In this document: piece after piece, positions 6,035-7,103 of the stretch
How positions within the stretch are numbered: the first letter of the stretch is position 1
Layout of the letters: each line of letters begins with the position of its first letter
Assembly: GCA_910579055.1 (NCBI GenBank)
Contig: CAJTSU010000058.1
Span: 6,346-13,448 of the forward strand
Direction: 5' to 3'
Source of the DNA: an uncultured Mailhella sp.
Lineage (GTDB): Bacteria; Desulfobacterota; Desulfovibrionia; Desulfovibrionales; Desulfovibrionaceae
DNA: 7,103 nucleotides
Position numbers and translations under genes: made by a program
Notes under the pieces: generated by a model
The model's input: the letters and a program-made list of their open reading frames with translations, nothing else
Database searches by the model: none
Told to the model about the DNA's origin: nothing

Positions 6035-6063
6035 GCCTTTGGGCGGCGCAGCCGCGCGAAGGC
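6035..6063. other. Long hairpin inside the element
   Basis: GCCTT (6035-6039) pairs with AAGGC (6059-6063) around an inner perfect stem GCGGC-GCA-GCCGC (6043-6055), with one wobble and one mismatch between them. It is part of the serial-hairpin interior. Confidence 0.5.
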
Positions 6064-6095
6064 GCAAGCGAGCCGTCCGTGGATACATGCCTTTG

Positions 6096-6114
6096 GCCCG
6101 TGTGGAACACGGGC
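6096..6114. other. Perfect 8-bp hairpin with GGA loop
   Basis: GCCCGTGT-GGA-ACACGGGC on the plus strand. The stem is perfect. The GGA triloop appears only in plus-strand RNA. Confidence 0.65.
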
Positions 6115-6121
6115 TCTCTCT

Positions 6122-6141
6122 GCGGCAACGGATGTTGCCGC
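6122..6141. other. Perfect 8-bp hairpin with GGAT loop
   Basis: GCGGCAAC-GGAT-GTTGCCGC on the plus strand, 7 nt after the preceding hairpin. The sequence ACGGATGT across the loop resembles a CsrA/RsmA-binding core, but sits in a mobile element, so any function is unproven. Confidence 0.65.
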
Positions 6142-6188
6142 CCGTGACGTAGTAAAAATACACGCCTCACACAGCGCCATCAACACGG

Positions 6189-6203
6189 TTCTACTACAGA
6201 GCC
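6189..6203 (-). repeat. Right terminal inverted repeat
   Basis: Read inward on the minus strand: GGCTCTGTAGTAGAA. It is the partner of 5904-5917 and is directly followed by the second target-site copy. Confidence 0.75.
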
Positions 6204-6213
6204 AAAAACATTC
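6204..6213. repeat. Target-site duplication, right copy
   Basis: AAAAACATTC, identical to 5894-5903. Together with the flanking bases it forms CAAAAACATTCC (6203-6214), also found in the GT4 leader. Confidence 0.75.
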
Positions 6214-6229
6214 CGCCAAACGCGGTATG

Positions 6230-6235
6230 AAGGGG
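6230..6235 (+). promoter_or_regulatory. Shine-Dalgarno site of glk
   Basis: AAGGGG with a 7-nt spacer to ATG 6243. It supports that start; the ATG at 6227 is out of frame. Confidence 0.6.
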
Positions 6236-6242
6236 AAAGCCC

Positions 6243-7103
6243 ATGCGTATCTTTGCTGCTGACATAGGCGGTACATACAGCCGCTTCGGCCTGTTTGAAA
6301 CCGAAAGTTCCGCCGCCGGTCTGCACTGTCTGGCCGAGGCCCGCATATCCAGCTCGGTTCCGACCTTTGGCGCGTTGCTTGATCGTCTTTCCTCAACGTG
6401 CGCCGGGCTTTCGCCGGATATGGCCGACGCGGCGGCTCTGGCTGTGGCCGGGCCGGTACACGACAGAGACAGCATCCAGCTGACCAATCTGCCTTTTGCC
6501 GTGAACACGGCGGAGCTGCGCCGCCGTGCGCCGGGCATACGCGCAGCGTTGCTGAACGATTTTGAAGCGCAGGCTCTGGCTTGCCTGACTCCGGTCATGG
6601 CAAGAGCGTCGATCATGGCCGGAACGGCATCTCCGCCGGAAAACGCCGATGAAAGCAACACAGGGCCGGCTGTCTTTTGTTTTCCTGTTTCCGGCCGGCA
6701 TTCGCCCTGCGCGCTGATCGGAGCGGGGACAGGGCTGGGGATGGCCATATTGACCCCGGACACATCCGAGCCGGGCGGAGCGCGGGTGCTCGCATCAGAG
6801 GGCGGGCACGCGGCATTCGCTTTTGCAGACGCGGGAGAGCGGGCTTTCGGCGATTTCACGGCAGCCCGCAAGGGGCTGGCCTATGCCCGGGGAGAGGATG
6901 TCCTGAGCGGATCGGGGCTGGCGCTGCTGCATGAATTTCTGACCGGCCGTATGCTGGAACCAGCCGGAATTACCGCTGATCCGGGCTTTGCAGACTCCGG
7001 TACTTGTCTTCAGTTCGCCCGTTTTTATGGCCGGGCCTGCCGCCATCTGGCTCTGACCTGCCTTCCTTCCGATCTGGTCATTACCGGCGGTATTGCCGCC
7101 CGC
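6243..7103 (+). CDS. glk: Glucokinase, Glk family (partial, C-terminus beyond window)
   Basis: ATP-dependent phosphorylation of glucose to glucose-6-phosphate in the cytoplasm. 287 codons are open to the window edge. Residues 5-17 (AADIGGTYSRFGL) form the phosphate-binding loop of the Glk (PF02685) sugar kinases. VAGPV (68-72) and LTNLPF (80-85) match the GPV...LTN block. LNDFEAQA (104-111) carries N105 and D106, the catalytic base position. GAGTGLG (160-166) is the second phosphate motif. SEGGHAAF (185-192) carries E186 and H189 of the glucose site, EDVLSGSGL (218-226) is conserved, and ITGGIAAR (280-287) matches the GGI.PR end block, so only a short C-terminus is missing. An unusual point is Y12 where the family normally has N (DIGGTN). 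A roughly 30-residue segment (about 120-152) before GAGTGLG is somewhat longer and less conserved. It is divergent from GDE, consistent with recycling glucose released by debranching. Confidence 0.92.
   Translation, partial: MRIFAADIGGTYSRFGLFETESSAAGLHCLAEARISSSVPTFGALLDRLSSTCAGLSPDMADAAALAVAGPVHDRDSIQLTNLPFAVNTAELRRRAPGIRAALLNDFEAQALACLTPVMARASIMAGTASPPENADESNTGPAVFCFPVSGRHSPCALIGAGTGLGMAILTPDTSEPGGARVLASEGGHAAFAFADAGERAFGDFTAARKGLAYARGEDVLSGSGLALLHEFLTGRMLEPAGITADPGFADSGTCLQFARFYGRACRHLALTCLPSDLVITGGIAAR

Larger units (their letters stand above)
5903..6203. mobile_element. MITE-like non-autonomous transposable element (about 300 bp)
   Basis: The element is bounded by inverted repeats, GCTCTGTTGTAGAA on the left and, read inward from the right, GGCTCTGTAGTAGAA, identical in 13 of 14 aligned positions. 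It is flanked by a perfect 9-10 bp direct repeat. The interior has no transposase. It is GC-rich, unlike the A/T-rich left flank, and is a chain of hairpins: 5938-5948, 5952-5969, 5991-6005, 6035-6063, 6096-6114 and 6122-6141. A minus-strand frame is open across it (ATG 6180 to stop 5842, crossing the left end), but it lacks a ribosome site and looks like a by-product of composition. Insertion separated the GDE and glk control regions; without it their start codons would be about 154 bp apart instead of 464. Terminal sequence and duplication size recall IS families with 8-10 bp duplications, but I cannot assign one. The left terminal base is C where the right end predicts G, so the edge is uncertain by 1 bp. 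Confidence 0.75.

Noticed and set aside
5938..6141. CRISPR array or tandem repeat reading of the GC-rich region
   Set aside because: The hairpins differ in sequence and spacing; there is no regular repeat-spacer pattern.
5842..6396. A 184-codon minus-strand frame across the inserted element into glk
   Set aside because: It starts inside glk, crosses both ends of the element and lacks a ribosome site at 6396 or at the internal ATG 6180. Its Arg/Ala/Pro-rich product reflects GC-rich hairpins. If many genomic copies keep the frame open it would deserve another look.
6194..6871. A 225-codon minus-strand frame antisense to glk
   Set aside because: It is opposite glucokinase with all family motifs; no motif of its own.

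Overview
The window holds a compact alpha-glucan (glycogen / polyglucose) storage and turnover locus. Four genes lie on the minus strand. In order of transcription they are a glycogen debranching enzyme (3685-5778), a GT4 glycosyltransferase (1903-3243), a GH57 amylase-type hydrolase (656-1900), and a eukaryote-type GT3 glycogen synthase that runs off the left edge (1-621). A Glk-family glucokinase lies divergently on the plus strand and runs off the right edge (6243-7103). High GC, strong Shine-Dalgarno sites and this gene combination fit a Gram-negative anaerobe. A Desulfovibrionaceae-like sulfate reducer is my best guess, but it is an inference from gene content and style; nothing in the window names the organism.

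Layout: 1-621 GT3 synthase (minus, partial); 622-655 short spacer with a ribosome binding site; 656-1900 GH57; 2-nt gap; 1903-3243 GT4. The three genes are packed as one operon. Next comes a 441-nt stretch (3244-3684) with no ordinary gene. It contains a possible 26-codon leader ORF with an excellent Shine-Dalgarno site, overlapping the GT4 start, plus small repeats and hairpins. GDE follows at 3685-5778, with a convincing sigma70-type promoter at 5858-5886. The GDE-glk divergent region (5779-6242) carries a roughly 300-bp element that I read as a MITE-like non-autonomous transposable element. It has near-perfect terminal inverted repeats, a 9-10 bp target-site duplication, a GC-rich interior of serial hairpins and no transposase.

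How the genes would work together (inference from family knowledge): GT3 synthase extends the polymer, probably from UDP-glucose. The GT4 enzyme is a second candidate glucan synthase or primer-making transferase. GH57 trims or rearranges alpha-1,4 chains, GDE removes alpha-1,6 branch stubs and releases glucose, and glucokinase returns that glucose to glucose-6-phosphate. No branching enzyme, phosphorylase or sugar-nucleotide pyrophosphorylase is visible here.

The least ordinary parts are the inserted element between the divergent promoters, the possible leader peptide upstream of GT4, and short sequences shared between the leaders of GT4 and glk.
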